This document shows positions 9,675 to 18,314 of a DNA stretch of 53,090 bases, piece by piece. The stretch comes from Moorena sp. SIO3I8 (GTDB taxonomy: Bacteria > Cyanobacteriota > Cyanobacteriia > Cyanobacteriales > Coleofasciculaceae). Where the stretch lies: the NCBI RefSeq assembly GCF_010692325.1, contig NZ_JAAHHW010000042.1:1-53090 (forward strand), written 5' to 3'. How positions within the stretch are numbered: the stretch's first letter is position 1; the number at the start of each line of letters is the position of its first letter. A program made the position numbers and the translations under genes. A model generated the notes under the pieces. The model ran no database searches. It was not told the DNA's origin and saw only the letters and a list, made by a program, of their open reading frames with translations.

Positions 9675-10082
9675 ATGCAGATGAAATTCGAAGATATCTA
9701 TAGCTTTTTCCAAGATCCTCCGCCCAACTATCTCAATAAAGAATTAGCGGTATGCTATGTGCTATCGGTGTTGTTGCAAGGAGAGTCTTATGGAACACAA
9801 CTGATCCAACAACTGGAACAAGAATACCCCACCTATCGACTCTCAGATACTGTCCTCTACAGTGCACTGAAGTTTCTTGAAGAAAAACAGGCAATTTCAG
9901 CGTACTGGCAAAAAGTAGAAGGAAGAGGACGCCCACGCAGGATGTATCAAATCTGCCCAGAGTGGCAGGAGAAAGCTATAGAACTTGCCAGTTTTTGGCA
10001 TAACTATATGGCTGAGGAAACAGTGGGGAAATTTCAGCCAAGGACTCCCTGCCACCAGTCTGTTGTTGAGTCAGTTAGGTAG
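9675..10082 (+). CDS. PadR-family transcriptional regulator
   Basis: This 135-residue protein has an N-terminal winged helix-turn-helix. Recognisable elements are VLSVLLQGESYGTQLIQQLE (recognition core), DTVLYSALKFLEEKQAIS and the wing EGRGRPRRMYQI. The short C-terminus is typical of PadR-s1 proteins, which often repress nearby transporter genes or their own gene. ATG codons at 9675 and 9681 are both possible starts; the second leaves the domain intact. The next gene on the same strand is 238 bp away and is membrane-bound, so a functional link is not implied. Confidence 0.85.
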   Translation: MQMKFEDIYSFFQDPPPNYLNKELAVCYVLSVLLQGESYGTQLIQQLEQEYPTYRLSDTVLYSALKFLEEKQAISAYWQKVEGRGRPRRMYQICPEWQEKAIELASFWHNYMAEETVGKFQPRTPCHQSVVESVR

Positions 10083-10319
10083 GGAAGTAGCAATTTATTC
10101 CAGGGTGCTGTCTTTGAAAACCCTGGTGGCATCCCAGAAGTCAGGTTATGCATTGTTTTGCCCAGATGTGAATTCAGGGCGTGCTACCTGCTAGCCATCT
10201 ACCCACACCAGCATCTTACAGCCTCTAGCTAGTGGGTACCGACGAGCTAAACTGACCATTAGTGTCTCATACATTGTAAAGTAGTAGCAAAGGATGTGTA
10301 TTTTTATAGTTAATATTCA

Positions 10320-10868
10320 GTGAATACAACTATTCTTGCTTCTACACTTTTGCTAACCCTTTTATTGGCAGTAGGTTTGTTTTTCTTTATTCGAGCCTCT
10401 GTGAAAGACCGAATACAACAAGTGAAGCTAGCTTCCCCAGAAACAGAAGAATCGCTTCTAAACCAGTTGAAGCAATATTTTGATCAAAGAGCCTACCAGG
10501 TGGCGGCGGTGGATGCTGCCACCAATCAAGTCACGTTCCAGGGGATAGTCCGACCGAGTTGGTTTCTGGCTATCTTTTTAACCGTCCTAGCTGCCTGTGG
10601 TATAGTCTGCTTATCTCTAGTGCTCTCTATTTTGTTTCCGACTTTGACTAAGGTGTTTTTGGGGCTAGTGGCACTAGCTCCCGCAGCGGGCCTTTTTTAT
10701 TGGAAAAAAGCTGAGCGACTCGAACAGGTATCTCTGAAATTAGAATCAGCGTCTACCCAAGCCCCTGGGGATCAAGCTGCTGCGGAGCAATGTTTGGTTA
10801 TAGTCACTGGCCATCGCGATGAACTAATACAACTTCAACAGTCCCTCAAACTAAAACCCTTGTTGTAA
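10320..10868 (+). CDS. CCB2/CCB4-type cofactor assembly protein of complex C (cytochrome b6f)
   Basis: This 182-residue protein has an N-terminal membrane segment (TILASTLLLTLLLAVGLFFF) and a central hairpin of two more (about 80-125). A soluble stretch follows the first helix (ESLLNQLKQYFDQRAYQVAA) and precedes the motif QGIVRPSWFLAIFLTVLAA. This layout is that of the CCB2/CCB4 family, which in algae helps attach the unusual heme c(i) to cytochrome b6 at the thylakoid membrane. The start is the GTG at 10320. A strong hairpin terminator follows at 10928. Family assignment is from memory of the sequence pattern. Confidence 0.75.
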   Translation: MNTTILASTLLLTLLLAVGLFFFIRASVKDRIQQVKLASPETEESLLNQLKQYFDQRAYQVAAVDAATNQVTFQGIVRPSWFLAIFLTVLAACGIVCLSLVLSILFPTLTKVFLGLVALAPAAGLFYWKKAERLEQVSLKLESASTQAPGDQAAAEQCLVIVTGHRDELIQLQQSLKLKPLL

Positions 10869-10927
10869 GCAAGCAGGGTTTGACATCTTCCCCCACTATA
10901 AGCAGAATAGGTAAATAAACCCAAGAT

Positions 10928-10969
10928 ACTTAGCCCTCCTCAAGCCTTAGAGTTTGAGGAGGGCTAAGT
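10928..10969. terminator. Hairpin terminator between convergent genes
   Basis: The arms ACTTAGCCCTCCTCAA (10928-10943) and its exact complement (10954-10969) form a GC-rich 16-bp stem with a 10-nt loop. It lies between the 3' ends of the CCB-type gene (+) and the DUF3155 gene (-). There is no long T-tract on either side, but the position suits a bidirectional terminator. Confidence 0.7.
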
Positions 10970-11003
10970 AAAAGCACTTTCAATAAATATTACCAGTAAG
11001 GTT

Positions 11004-11321
11004 TCAGCGGCTACGAGCGGCAACCCCTACCTTTTTTAAGGGAGAGTTGATTAATCGCAAACTGGGAAACAGAAAATGATTTTCTTCCACATATTGGGCA
11101 CCGAAGAGCCCTTTTTCTGCCCAGAAATAACGGTCTGTGGTATGCTCGTTACGTTTGACCAGTAGTAGGGCAGGTGGAACTATCCCTTGTGATCGAATGT
11201 ATGCCCGTGCTGCTGTAACCGGTTTATACTCGCCACTTTCTAGATTGTACTGAGGTACATGCTCAAGTATCTTTCGCCCTTCTTGGCGGCGGCGACTCTT
11301 ACGCTTACGTCTTCTTGCCAA
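11004..11321 (-). CDS. DUF3155 domain protein
   Basis: This 105-residue protein has a very basic N-terminus (MARRRKRKSRRRQEGRKILE) that suggests nucleic-acid or ribosome contact. A conserved body follows (PPALLLVKRNEHTTDRYFWA, EKGLFGAQYVEENHFLFPSL). This is the DUF3155 family, found across cyanobacteria, with no established function. A purine-rich GGAGG-like ribosome binding site precedes the ATG on the minus strand (complement of ttacctcctc at 11329-11338). It is a monocistronic gene with a shared terminator downstream. Confidence 0.85.
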   Translation of the reverse strand: MARRRKRKSRRRQEGRKILEHVPQYNLESGEYKPVTAARAYIRSQGIVPPALLLVKRNEHTTDRYFWAEKGLFGAQYVEENHFLFPSLRLINSPLKKVGVAARSR

Positions 11322-11686
11322 CCTTTTTACCTCCTCTTTTTGCTGGCAATTGTAAAGATAGTTACAAAAGCCGTCGAAATTATATCGACTCTTTCTAAAA
11401 ATATCAAGCTCTTGTCATAGAACTAAACAACCCGGCTGAAACCTTTGACAGCAATACTTTAGGGGATTTTCCGTTTCCTCATTACCTCCGGAAAATTAAT
11501 ACAAAAATTTAATAGTTTTAATAAAACTTAAATATAATTAGAAAAAATAGCCTTAAACTCATCTCACAATTACACTGATCAGGTGATGGGGTGATGGGGT
11601 GATCAGATGATCAGGCAATGGATGTAACAGATATTTGCCAGAGGTCTAATCACTAATGACTGATGACTAAGGCATAATAGTCAATT
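11322..11686. other. Gene-free interval, 365 bp
   Basis: A/T-rich, with no coding frame supported. A short (GGTGATG)-type direct repeat is seen at about 11580-11605. The upstream region of the DUF3155 gene must include its promoter. The IS605-like right end begins at about 11687. Confidence 0.6.
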
Positions 11687-11765
11687 GTGTGACATCCTCC
11701 TAAACTAACCTTCGGTATAGTGTAGGCTTCCCATCCTCACAAACGGGTATTCCTGCCCCAGATGA

Positions 11766-13039
11766 TTAAACACCTTTGCGCCACTTATCTAGGATTTCTC
11801 CCCCGACAGATCGACTTGACAAGCGGTTTCCGTTCCCCGAATTGTCCACGGGTACTAATTCCAATCCTCGCCATCTAATCATCTGAGCGGCGGCATGATC
11901 TCTGTGAGTTGTGTAGCCGCATTCAGGACAAAAATGTTCTCTGACCCTCAAGTCTTTCTTGACCGTTGCCTGACACTCAGGGCAAGTCTGACTGGTTCCA
12001 CGGGGGTCTACTCGTTTAAAGTAGCATCCCCGTTTCCAGGCTACCCACTTGAGAAGATCTAAGAATTGACCGAATGAAGCATCAATACAGTCAAACCTCA
12101 ACATCCCTCGATTGAGTCCTACTGTGTTGAGGTCTTCTGCAAAGATTGTCTGAGCTTGGTCACAGAGTAAATGGGCTGTTTTCAGATGAAAGTCTTTGCG
12201 AGTATTCGCTATTTTTTGATGTAGTCTGGCCACCTTCAGTTGTGCCTTTTCCCAGTTATTAGAACGCTTTTGCTTTCTAGCTGCTCTGCGTTGCAGCAAT
12301 TCCAGCTTGCCTTGCAGTGACTTGAAAAACTTAGGCCGTTCAACTGTGAAACCGTCTGAAGTTGTCAGGAATTTCTCTAACCCAAGGTCGATTCCGATTG
12401 CCCTGCCTACAGCAGGGTGATCAGGAATATCGACATCCAGTGCCATCGATATAACAACATACCATTGTGTCTGTCTAGCTTTAGCCAAGACTCTAACCTG
12501 TTTGACCTGGAATCCTTCGGGGATTTCCCGATGGAGCCGAATCGGAACTAAGCCAATCTTGAGGTGCGACCCGTGGCGAATTTAATTCGCCAACGGAAAG
12601 CGCACCTCGTTGGAAGTTTGATATGTGCATTACTGACTGGATTAGATTTGAATTGAGGAAACACAAATGATTTGTATTGCCCGCGTTTCTTGAATCTAGG
12701 AAACCCAAACCCTCTAGACTGCATTGCTTCCCATGAGTCATGTAACCGCCTAACGGTTGTTTGCAAAACTTGGGAATGCACCAAAGCTAGAAATGGGTTG
12801 GTTTTCTTGGCCTTGGGTAGATTGTTTTGTTGACGGTGATAACTAGGAAACGGTGTATCGGCAGGAATGATGTATTCCTTGTCAATGGAACACCTATCCA
12901 CAGGACATTTACGACTAGCAATCCAGTCTTTCAACTCCCTCAATGAGTAGTTATAGACTCGTCTACAAGTCTCAAGCCAGTCTTTGAGGATCTGTTGTTG
13001 ATCCTGACTGGGATAAATCCTGTATGTGTAGTTCATCAT
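11766..13039 (-). pseudogene. tnpB: RNA-guided nuclease/transposon protein TnpB, disrupted by a 50-bp palindrome
   Basis: Two pieces make one TnpB. The N-terminal piece starts at 13039 or 13036 (MNYTYRIYPSQDQQQILKDW) and covers the REC/wedge part to HIKLP. The C-terminal piece (to 11766) has RuvC-I GIDLGLEKFL, RuvC-II FAEDLNTVGL and a CPEC...CPECGY zinc ribbon, with the last RuvC Asp in HRDHAAAQ. At 12561-12610 a 50-bp palindromic sequence splits the frame. Deleting exactly those bases restores ...KLP-KIGLVPIRLHREIPEG..., which aligns with the intact TnpB at 18.3 kb. TnpB cuts DNA under guidance of an omega RNA from its own element. This copy should be inactive unless the C-terminal part is expressed alone. 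Confidence 0.85.
12561..12610. repeat. 50-bp hairpin element inserted in tnpB (copy 1)
   Basis: The insert is a near-palindrome: outer arms AGGTGCG/CGCACCT, then CCGT/ACGG, and an inner core GGCGAATT-A-AATTCGCC. Its limits follow from the tnpB reading frame: removing 50 bp restores KLPKIGLV. No target-site duplication is visible. A second copy is at about 19860-19910. Confidence 0.85.
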
Positions 13040-13239
13040 CAACATAGCCCCTATTCTACCACACTGAGGTGACAATGGTAAATGCTTATAGGGTGGGCAT
13101 CGAACCCACCCGCTCAGCCTGGGGGAGTCCATGTATCCCCCAGACCCCCTCGCTAGTTAAGGGGTTCGACATTATAGAAGGAAAGCTGATAGTGGCTTAA
13201 CTTCCAGTAGGATTAACCCAGATCACTCATCTATTGCTC

Positions 13240-14661
13240 ATGTTCACTCGCGTCAGTTCAGAATTTGTCTCCCTGTGTCGAAACCAAGTGGCTTTATTAA
13301 CCCAAGGACTGGGAGCAGCTAGTGGTGCTGTATATTTAACGGAAGAATTCGTTGAGGGCAATCAGGCAAAGCTAATTCCTGTGGTAGTTTATCCGGAAAC
13401 AAGTACCGTGTGGGATATGAGTGATCCTGACTGGGTTTTGCCACAGAAAATAGGTGAGATTGATCAGATTCCTCGATTATCCAGCAGCTTACCTCGGCTA
13501 CTCCCTCAGGGAAATAACCAAGAGCAAGATGTGGGTTCAACCTCTTTTGACTGGACAGAAAATTCCCTACAGCAGCAGCACCAAATCGTTTTACCTCTAA
13601 TCCATGAAGGGATAGTGATGGGGTTATTGGTGAGTGCTCGTGATGATAGACCTTGGAATCACACAGAACAGGCAAGTGTGGAACGCATTGCTAGAACCTT
13701 AGCGATCGCATATGTCATAGAACAGCGTCAAGGTTGGTTTGAGCAGCAGTTGACTCAGCAAAGACGTCTACAGGCAAAACAACGGGATATGCTTGATGAT
13801 CTGCTGCATCAATTTCGTAATCCCCTGATGGCCTTACGAACCTTTGGGAAGCTATTGCTGAAGCGACTGGTACCAGGAGATAAAAACTATCCAGTGGCTT
13901 CGAGCATTATACGAGAAAGCGATCGCTTACAGGAGTTGCTGCAACAGTTTAATGCTTGCCTGGACATGAACCAAACCGATACAGCATCCCTAACGTTACC
14001 TGTAGCTACGGCTGAGGCTTCCTCATCCCCAGAATCAGATGATCTTGGGGAGATTTACCCAACTAGTCACTCCGAACCACACTCCACCCCAGGGGAATTT
14101 CCCCTACTCACGGACAAAACTCTTCCTTTGGAACTGTTTGCGGTCAAGGATGTCTTAGAACCCTTGCTTATATCTGCTGACGCTATTACTCAAGAGGCTA
14201 ATTTGGAGTTGCATTGCTCTATTGCCCCCGACTTACCTTTGGTGAAAGGGAATCCTAAGGCTTTACGGGAAGTGTTGAGTAATTTGATTGACAATGCTTT
14301 GAAGTACACCCCAGCTGGGGGAAAAATTGATATCCAAGTTGGTGTTGGACAATGGCTTGATCATGGTGATGCTATAGCGATCGCAATTAGTGATACTGGT
14401 CCAGGTATTGCTCCAGAAGACTTAGACCATCTGTTTGAGCGACATTATCGGGGAGTTCAAGCTAATGGTCCTATCCCTGGCACTGGTTTAGGATTAGCGA
14501 TCGCAAAAGAACTCATGGCATACATGCAGGGTGATATTGAAGTTTTGAGTCCTGCCAAACTACTATCGACTGAGGAAAATGGGGAATTATCCATTAGTCA
14601 TGGTCAAGATAACTCAAGCATGGGAACAACCTTTATCGTTTGGTTGACTTACGCTCAGTAG
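13240..14661 (+). CDS. GAF-containing sensor histidine kinase
   Basis: This protein of about 473 residues has no membrane segment. The N-terminal part (about 10-160) looks like a GAF sensor. A HisKA domain follows, with the phospho-acceptor in LLHQFRNPLMALRTFGKLL near residue 190. A long Ser/Pro-rich linker (about 250-300) comes next. The ATPase domain has N box NLIDNALKYTPAGG, G1 ISDTGPGIAPEDL, the F box LFERHYRG and G2 GTGLGLAIAKEL. It would autophosphorylate and pass phosphate to a response regulator, but none is adjacent. A TTG at 13234 in the same frame is an alternative start; I prefer the ATG at 13240. The signal and regulon are unknown. Confidence 0.9.
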   Translation: MFTRVSSEFVSLCRNQVALLTQGLGAASGAVYLTEEFVEGNQAKLIPVVVYPETSTVWDMSDPDWVLPQKIGEIDQIPRLSSSLPRLLPQGNNQEQDVGSTSFDWTENSLQQQHQIVLPLIHEGIVMGLLVSARDDRPWNHTEQASVERIARTLAIAYVIEQRQGWFEQQLTQQRRLQAKQRDMLDDLLHQFRNPLMALRTFGKLLLKRLVPGDKNYPVASSIIRESDRLQELLQQFNACLDMNQTDTASLTLPVATAEASSSPESDDLGEIYPTSHSEPHSTPGEFPLLTDKTLPLELFAVKDVLEPLLISADAITQEANLELHCSIAPDLPLVKGNPKALREVLSNLIDNALKYTPAGGKIDIQVGVGQWLDHGDAIAIAISDTGPGIAPEDLDHLFERHYRGVQANGPIPGTGLGLAIAKELMAYMQGDIEVLSPAKLLSTEENGELSISHGQDNSSMGTTFIVWLTYAQ

Positions 14662-14753
14662 CCCTCAGTACATAGTTGTTGTTGACCGTTGAGAGGTTGG
14701 CTCTGATTGGTTAATCTATCATCCTCTCAACAGTTAACTGTCCACATATCTAG

Positions 14754-16013
14754 TTACTGACTGGTAATCACCAGGTCAGAGTCGATGGTAAGCTGTAAGT
14801 CGGTTTCTGGTTCAACCATAAATAGGTCAACGCTGCTGCTACCGAATAAACGTTTGCCGATATTTAAAGCGATGCCAGAACTAACTCCGATCAAGATTTC
14901 TTCTGTAGCGATCGCACGGTCACCGGTAACGGCAGAGATAGCAGCGGCGGCAGCGGTACCAACTGCTGCATCTTTTAGGATACTCCCTGGATTGCTACCC
15001 TTGCGAATAGTTTCAGTGGTGGTAATTTCCTCAGAGGTGGCATTAAAGGATAGGGTTTCACCATTGATCAACAGCTGCTGAGCTACAAACTGAGCTCCCT
15101 CTTTTGTAGCACGGAGTTCGCCAACCACTTCACTACCAGCAGGAATCAGCAACTTGCCCTCATCAGCAGTGGTAATGTTTAGATCCACTGTCAGGGTTAG
15201 GGGAATAGTTTCCTCTTGGGCGAGCAGAATTTTATCTTTTTTGTACTTAACCGGAATAGAAGTACCTGCAGGAATTGTGAAGGCTACAGGTGCTGGATTG
15301 GGATCGATAATGTATTGGGAGCTAATCACTGGGGCTTGTTCTGTTGCCACCAGCGCTTGGTACATAAAAGCTGCAACTTCTGCACGAGTTGCATTCCGAG
15401 TCGGATTGAGAAAGGCAACGTTAGGATAATTAACCACCAAACGATTTTCTGTAGCAGCAGCGATGGGAGCACGGGCAAAGTTAGAAATTTGGCTGCCGTC
15501 CCGGTAGAAACTGACCAGTTCTGAGGTAGAACCGCTGGAAGAGAAATTCAGTCCATTAGAAAGGGCTACTAAAACTTGTTCGCGGGGAATATTTTGTTCA
15601 GGTCTAAAGATATTACCAGGGTAACCACTCAGAAATCCGGTTTGGTAGGCTTCCTGAATGGCAGGATTTGCCCAGTAGTTGGAAGCAACATCCACGAAAC
15701 TGTTGCCACCGCGAATGGCGGGTTTATTGAAATCTTGATTTGCTTTACGTAGCATTGCCGCAAACTGAGCGCGGGTCACTGGTGCATTTGGTCTGAAGGA
15801 GCCATCAGGAAATCCGGCAATAATACCGCGCTGGGATAATTCTCCAATAAAGTCACTTGCCCAGTAGTTGGATGAAACATCGATAAAGTTAGTGCTTTGG
15901 GCAAAAGACGGAGCAGGTGCGACTAGGGGAGCCATGGTGGTGGCGGTGAGTCCAAGGGCTAAAACAGCAGCAGTTCCTGATTGAAAATGATTTAGGTTAA
16001 GCATGGAAGGCAT
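14754..16013 (-). CDS. S-layer homology (SLH) domain protein
   Basis: This 419-residue exported protein has a signal peptide (ending ...APAPSFAQ, cleavage near residue 39). Two clear SLH repeats follow: FIDVSSNYWASDFIGELSQR...PVTRAQFAAML (about 42-90) and FVDVASNYWANPAIQEAYQ...PREQVLVAL (about 103-152). A weaker third ends TRAEVAAFMYQALV (about 220). SLH repeats anchor proteins to peptidoglycan-linked polymers. The C-terminal 170 residues are beta-rich (IPAGTSIPVKYKKDKILLAQ) with a small-residue stretch (AAVGTAAAAAISAV) and resemble no domain I can name. It has its own transcription unit; a 360-bp gap with an A/T-rich hairpin (16087-16115) lies upstream. Confidence 0.88.
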   Translation of the reverse strand: MPSMLNLNHFQSGTAAVLALGLTATTMAPLVAPAPSFAQSTNFIDVSSNYWASDFIGELSQRGIIAGFPDGSFRPNAPVTRAQFAAMLRKANQDFNKPAIRGGNSFVDVASNYWANPAIQEAYQTGFLSGYPGNIFRPEQNIPREQVLVALSNGLNFSSSGSTSELVSFYRDGSQISNFARAPIAAATENRLVVNYPNVAFLNPTRNATRAEVAAFMYQALVATEQAPVISSQYIIDPNPAPVAFTIPAGTSIPVKYKKDKILLAQEETIPLTLTVDLNITTADEGKLLIPAGSEVVGELRATKEGAQFVAQQLLINGETLSFNATSEEITTTETIRKGSNPGSILKDAAVGTAAAAAISAVTGDRAIATEEILIGVSSGIALNIGKRLFGSSSVDLFMVEPETDLQLTIDSDLVITSQ

Positions 16014-16374
16014 TCTATTAAATTAATGTGTTCTTAAGTAAATAGAACCAATCAGATGCTAGATGTTCCTAGGTTCACTAAAATTGTTTTTTTTGCTCAA
16101 AATAAGCAAAAAAAACCATATTATGCCTGTTTAATAGCAATAAGTTCGGCACAATCTGAGTAATTTGACGCTAGTAACATTGGATGAGTTGCCAACCACT
16201 TGCCAGATCAAAAATTGTCACATCAGCCCAAGGGTGTCGGGTGACCGGTTGACCGGGTGTGGCCTGTAGTAGACCGGTCCCAAGCGATACCCTACAGCTA
16301 GAGTTGCTGGGTAAGTCCTGAACTTTTCAGGACTGATTACTCAACACTGACCCACTGACGTACTGATGCAGTAA
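16014..16374. other. Gene-free interval with two small hairpins
   Basis: 16087-16115 is a T8/A8-flanked hairpin (arms TTTTTTTTGCT / AGCAAAAAAAA). 16314-16334 is an 8-bp stem (AGTCCTGA / TCAGGACT) just beyond the 3' end of the TerB-like gene on the minus strand, and may act as its terminator. The SLH gene promoter should lie between about 16020 and 16100. No coding frame is supported. Confidence 0.5.
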
Positions 16375-16803
16375 TCATTCACTAAACTGCTTATCAATCC
16401 ACCGGCGGTAAATTTTTTGAATTGCTTTGAGTACTTTTTGACTACTCGACTGCTTAGATGGACTGCTGGGGTCGAGTAACTGCAAGCGATTCAGAAGTTT
16501 GGCTTCTTCTGTGTCTACCAGCCCATCGCTATAAATTAAGGCACTGAGGGCTTCAATCAAGCGCTGATAGTCTTCTGGACTAGGGCGATCGCCTAAATAC
16601 TGTTCCACCCAACTGTAGCATTCATCTGCTGACACAGCTTTGAGTTCATACAGTAACGGTTTAATCTCTGGGTCGTCAGCAACTCCATATTCCTTGGCGA
16701 CTTTATACAGATATTCCCGTTCCTCTGCCTGAACTTTACCGTCTATCCAGGCGGCACCGATTAAAATTTTGAGCAACTGTTTGACACTAGAATTTGTAAC
16801 CAT
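16375..16803 (-). CDS. TerB-like protein
   Basis: This all-helical protein of about 142 residues has the duplicated acidic helix pattern of the TerB/DjlA-N fold: LLKILIGAAWIDGKVQAEER (about 9-28) and LIEALSALIYSDGLVDTEEA (about 82-101). Each ends in a D-G-x-(V/L)-x-x-E-E motif thought to bind metal. TerB domains occur in tellurite-resistance and stress or envelope-associated systems, but a lone gene such as this cannot be assigned to tellurite resistance. An upstream in-frame ATG at 16860 would add 19 residues (starting MIGNKCCIGSV) that do not look conserved, so I choose 16803. Confidence 0.75.
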   Translation of the reverse strand: MVTNSSVKQLLKILIGAAWIDGKVQAEEREYLYKVAKEYGVADDPEIKPLLYELKAVSADECYSWVEQYLGDRPSPEDYQRLIEALSALIYSDGLVDTEEAKLLNRLQLLDPSSPSKQSSSQKVLKAIQKIYRRWIDKQFSE

Positions 16804-17123
16804 GACTTTATCTCTCCAGTAGGGGGGAACCGAACCAATACAGCACTTGTTGCCAATCAACCTTGAATCATCAACAGCTTGCCACGATTAGGGGAAAAGG
16901 GAAAGTGGAAAGGGAAGAGGGGGAAGAGTGGGAAGATTGGGGAGACGGAGGAGAACTTTGTCAAAAAACTGGGTTTGTGAAAACTAACTTAGTTAGACCC
17001 GTTAATCTAGGTAAGAAACCTGATTTCTTTAAAGCCAATTTTTTTTAACAGAAGTGTCAACCGCTAGTATGTTAGGTTTAGTTCTACCTAACTAATTTAG
17101 TTCTTCCTTACACACTTCTGTTA

Positions 17124-17708
17124 ATGGAAATCGATATTGATTACTTAATTCAAGGGTATGCTCAAGGCTATTTCCTGATGGCAGATGATACTGGTAATTT
17201 AGGCTGGTACTCAAGCCGCGAACGTGCTATAATTCCTCTGGATGAGCGGTTTCGCTATCCTAAATCTCTGCGTCGTGTCCTAAATCAGGAACGATTTAGT
17301 GTCAGTATTAACCGAGACTTTTTAGGGGTAATGACTGGTTGTGCTGACCGTGAAACTACTTGGATTTCTCCAGAAATTAAGGAAATTTATTGGCAATTTT
17401 ATAAGGCTGGATGGGCCTACAGCTTTGAAACTTGGCAGGGAAATCAGCTGGCAGGAGGAATTTTGGGCATTGTAATTGGTGGAGCCTTCATTGGTGAATC
17501 AATGTTTTATCGGATTCCGGATGGCTCGAAGGTGGCGATGGTTAAGCTGGTAGAACGGTTGCGCGATCGCAACTTTTTGCTGTTTGATGCTCAGATGATG
17601 AATTCTCACCTAGAACGGTTTGGTGCCTGTACGGTCAATGAGCAAGAGTATAATCTGCTGTTACAGAAGGCAATAGCACAAACCTGTTCGTTTGATGAAC
17701 CTATCTAA
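17124..17708 (+). CDS. aat: Leucyl/phenylalanyl-tRNA-protein transferase
   Basis: This 194-residue enzyme adds Leu or Phe from charged tRNA to proteins with N-terminal Arg or Lys, which marks them for ClpAP/ClpS degradation (N-end rule). Family features are IQGYAQGYFLMADDTGNLGW (usually ...YAxGxFPMa...W), ETTWISPEIKEIY and GILGIVIGGAFIGESMF. The last includes the G-x-x-F-x-G-E-S-M-F core. It is shorter at the N-terminus than the E. coli enzyme, as is usual for cyanobacteria. The 3' end is 5 bp from the convergent gene at 17714. Confidence 0.92.
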   Translation: MEIDIDYLIQGYAQGYFLMADDTGNLGWYSSRERAIIPLDERFRYPKSLRRVLNQERFSVSINRDFLGVMTGCADRETTWISPEIKEIYWQFYKAGWAYSFETWQGNQLAGGILGIVIGGAFIGESMFYRIPDGSKVAMVKLVERLRDRNFLLFDAQMMNSHLERFGACTVNEQEYNLLLQKAIAQTCSFDEPI

Positions 17709-17713
17709 CTTAG

Positions 17714-18295
17714 CTAGGGCTTCTTGCTCCACACAGCCAAACCTCCTCCCCGACCTCTAGCAGCAATGCAACGGTTTTCCACTAGAAAGTAGGTGAAGAA
17801 TGCTTGTTCTTTTAAGGGTTGCTCATAGAACCTAGTTTCCCGGTCTTGTCCACCTTTAATGTAGCCTTGATAAAGTGTTATACGAGATAAGGATATCCTG
17901 ATTTGAGTAAAGTCGAAAGCTAAGATATTGGTCTTAGGATAAAACTTCGTAGGACCGGTAAGAACTATCTGAATCGGTCCAAATTGAACAGCATTTTGAA
18001 CCGTTCCTTGGTCTTGAGAAGACTCTGATGGGGAGTAGGATAGGTGAATTTTGATCCACTTTGGCAGAAATCGTCCACTACCCAAGATCACCCCTGCTCG
18101 TTGGCGCGATCGCTTTGTGCCTGTAATAAACCCTAGTCGCCAATTTCCGATCAGTTGTGAATAGCCATAGCTGACTTTGGTTCGTTTAGCAGTTGTCTCT
18201 GCCTGAAGTAGTACCTCGACTACAGCTTCAGAGGTCGGTGGTCTCACCGATGGGCTTGTTAAAAACTCAATCGCTTGGTCTAGAGCTGTATCCAT
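17714..18295 (-). CDS. Conserved cyanobacterial protein, possibly plastid-lipid-associated (fibrillin)-like
   Basis: This protein of about 193 residues has a helical N-terminus (ALDQAIEFLTSPSVRPPTSE) followed by a beta-rich body. Recognisable stretches are LIGNWRLGFITGTKRSRQRA, VQFGPIQIVLTGPTKFYPK, NILAFDFTQIRISL and a glycine-rich end (CIAARGRGGGLAVW). The NWRL... lipocalin-like opening and the closing strand suggest the PAP/fibrillin or a related calycin fold, but I am not certain. The ATG at 18295 lies only 2-3 bp from the end of an inserted IS element. The native ribosome binding site and promoter have therefore been replaced, and extra N-terminal codons may have been lost. The tnpB stop is 19 bp upstream, so readthrough from the tnpB promoter could now drive it. 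Confidence 0.65.
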   Translation of the reverse strand: MDTALDQAIEFLTSPSVRPPTSEAVVEVLLQAETTAKRTKVSYGYSQLIGNWRLGFITGTKRSRQRAGVILGSGRFLPKWIKIHLSYSPSESSQDQGTVQNAVQFGPIQIVLTGPTKFYPKTNILAFDFTQIRISLSRITLYQGYIKGGQDRETRFYEQPLKEQAFFTYFLVENRCIAARGRGGGLAVWSKKP

Positions 18296-18314
18296 TGGTG
18301 ACATACTCCCACAC

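Larger units (their letters stand above)
11687..13110 (-). mobile_element. IS1341/IS605-type element with dead tnpB
   Basis: The element carries tnpB only; no tnpA is seen. The right end on the minus strand follows the tnpB stop by about 65 bp. It shows an imperfect stem (CCTACACTATA with TTAGTTTAGG) and then GGAGGATGTCAC, matching the ...AGTATGTCAC end of the second tnpB element at 18.3 kb. The left end beyond the tnpB start is not clear. The GTGGGCATCGAACCCAC hairpin at 13096-13112 may mark it. The boundaries on the right-hand side of the window coordinates are approximate. Confidence 0.55.

Noticed and set aside
13094-13145. tRNA-like sequence (GGGTTCGATGCCCACC)
   Set aside because: It forms simple hairpins only; no acceptor stem, anticodon arm or correct spacing could be drawn.
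16375-16803. Tellurite-resistance operon
   Set aside because: Only a TerB-like fold is present; no TerC, TerD or TerZ genes are nearby.
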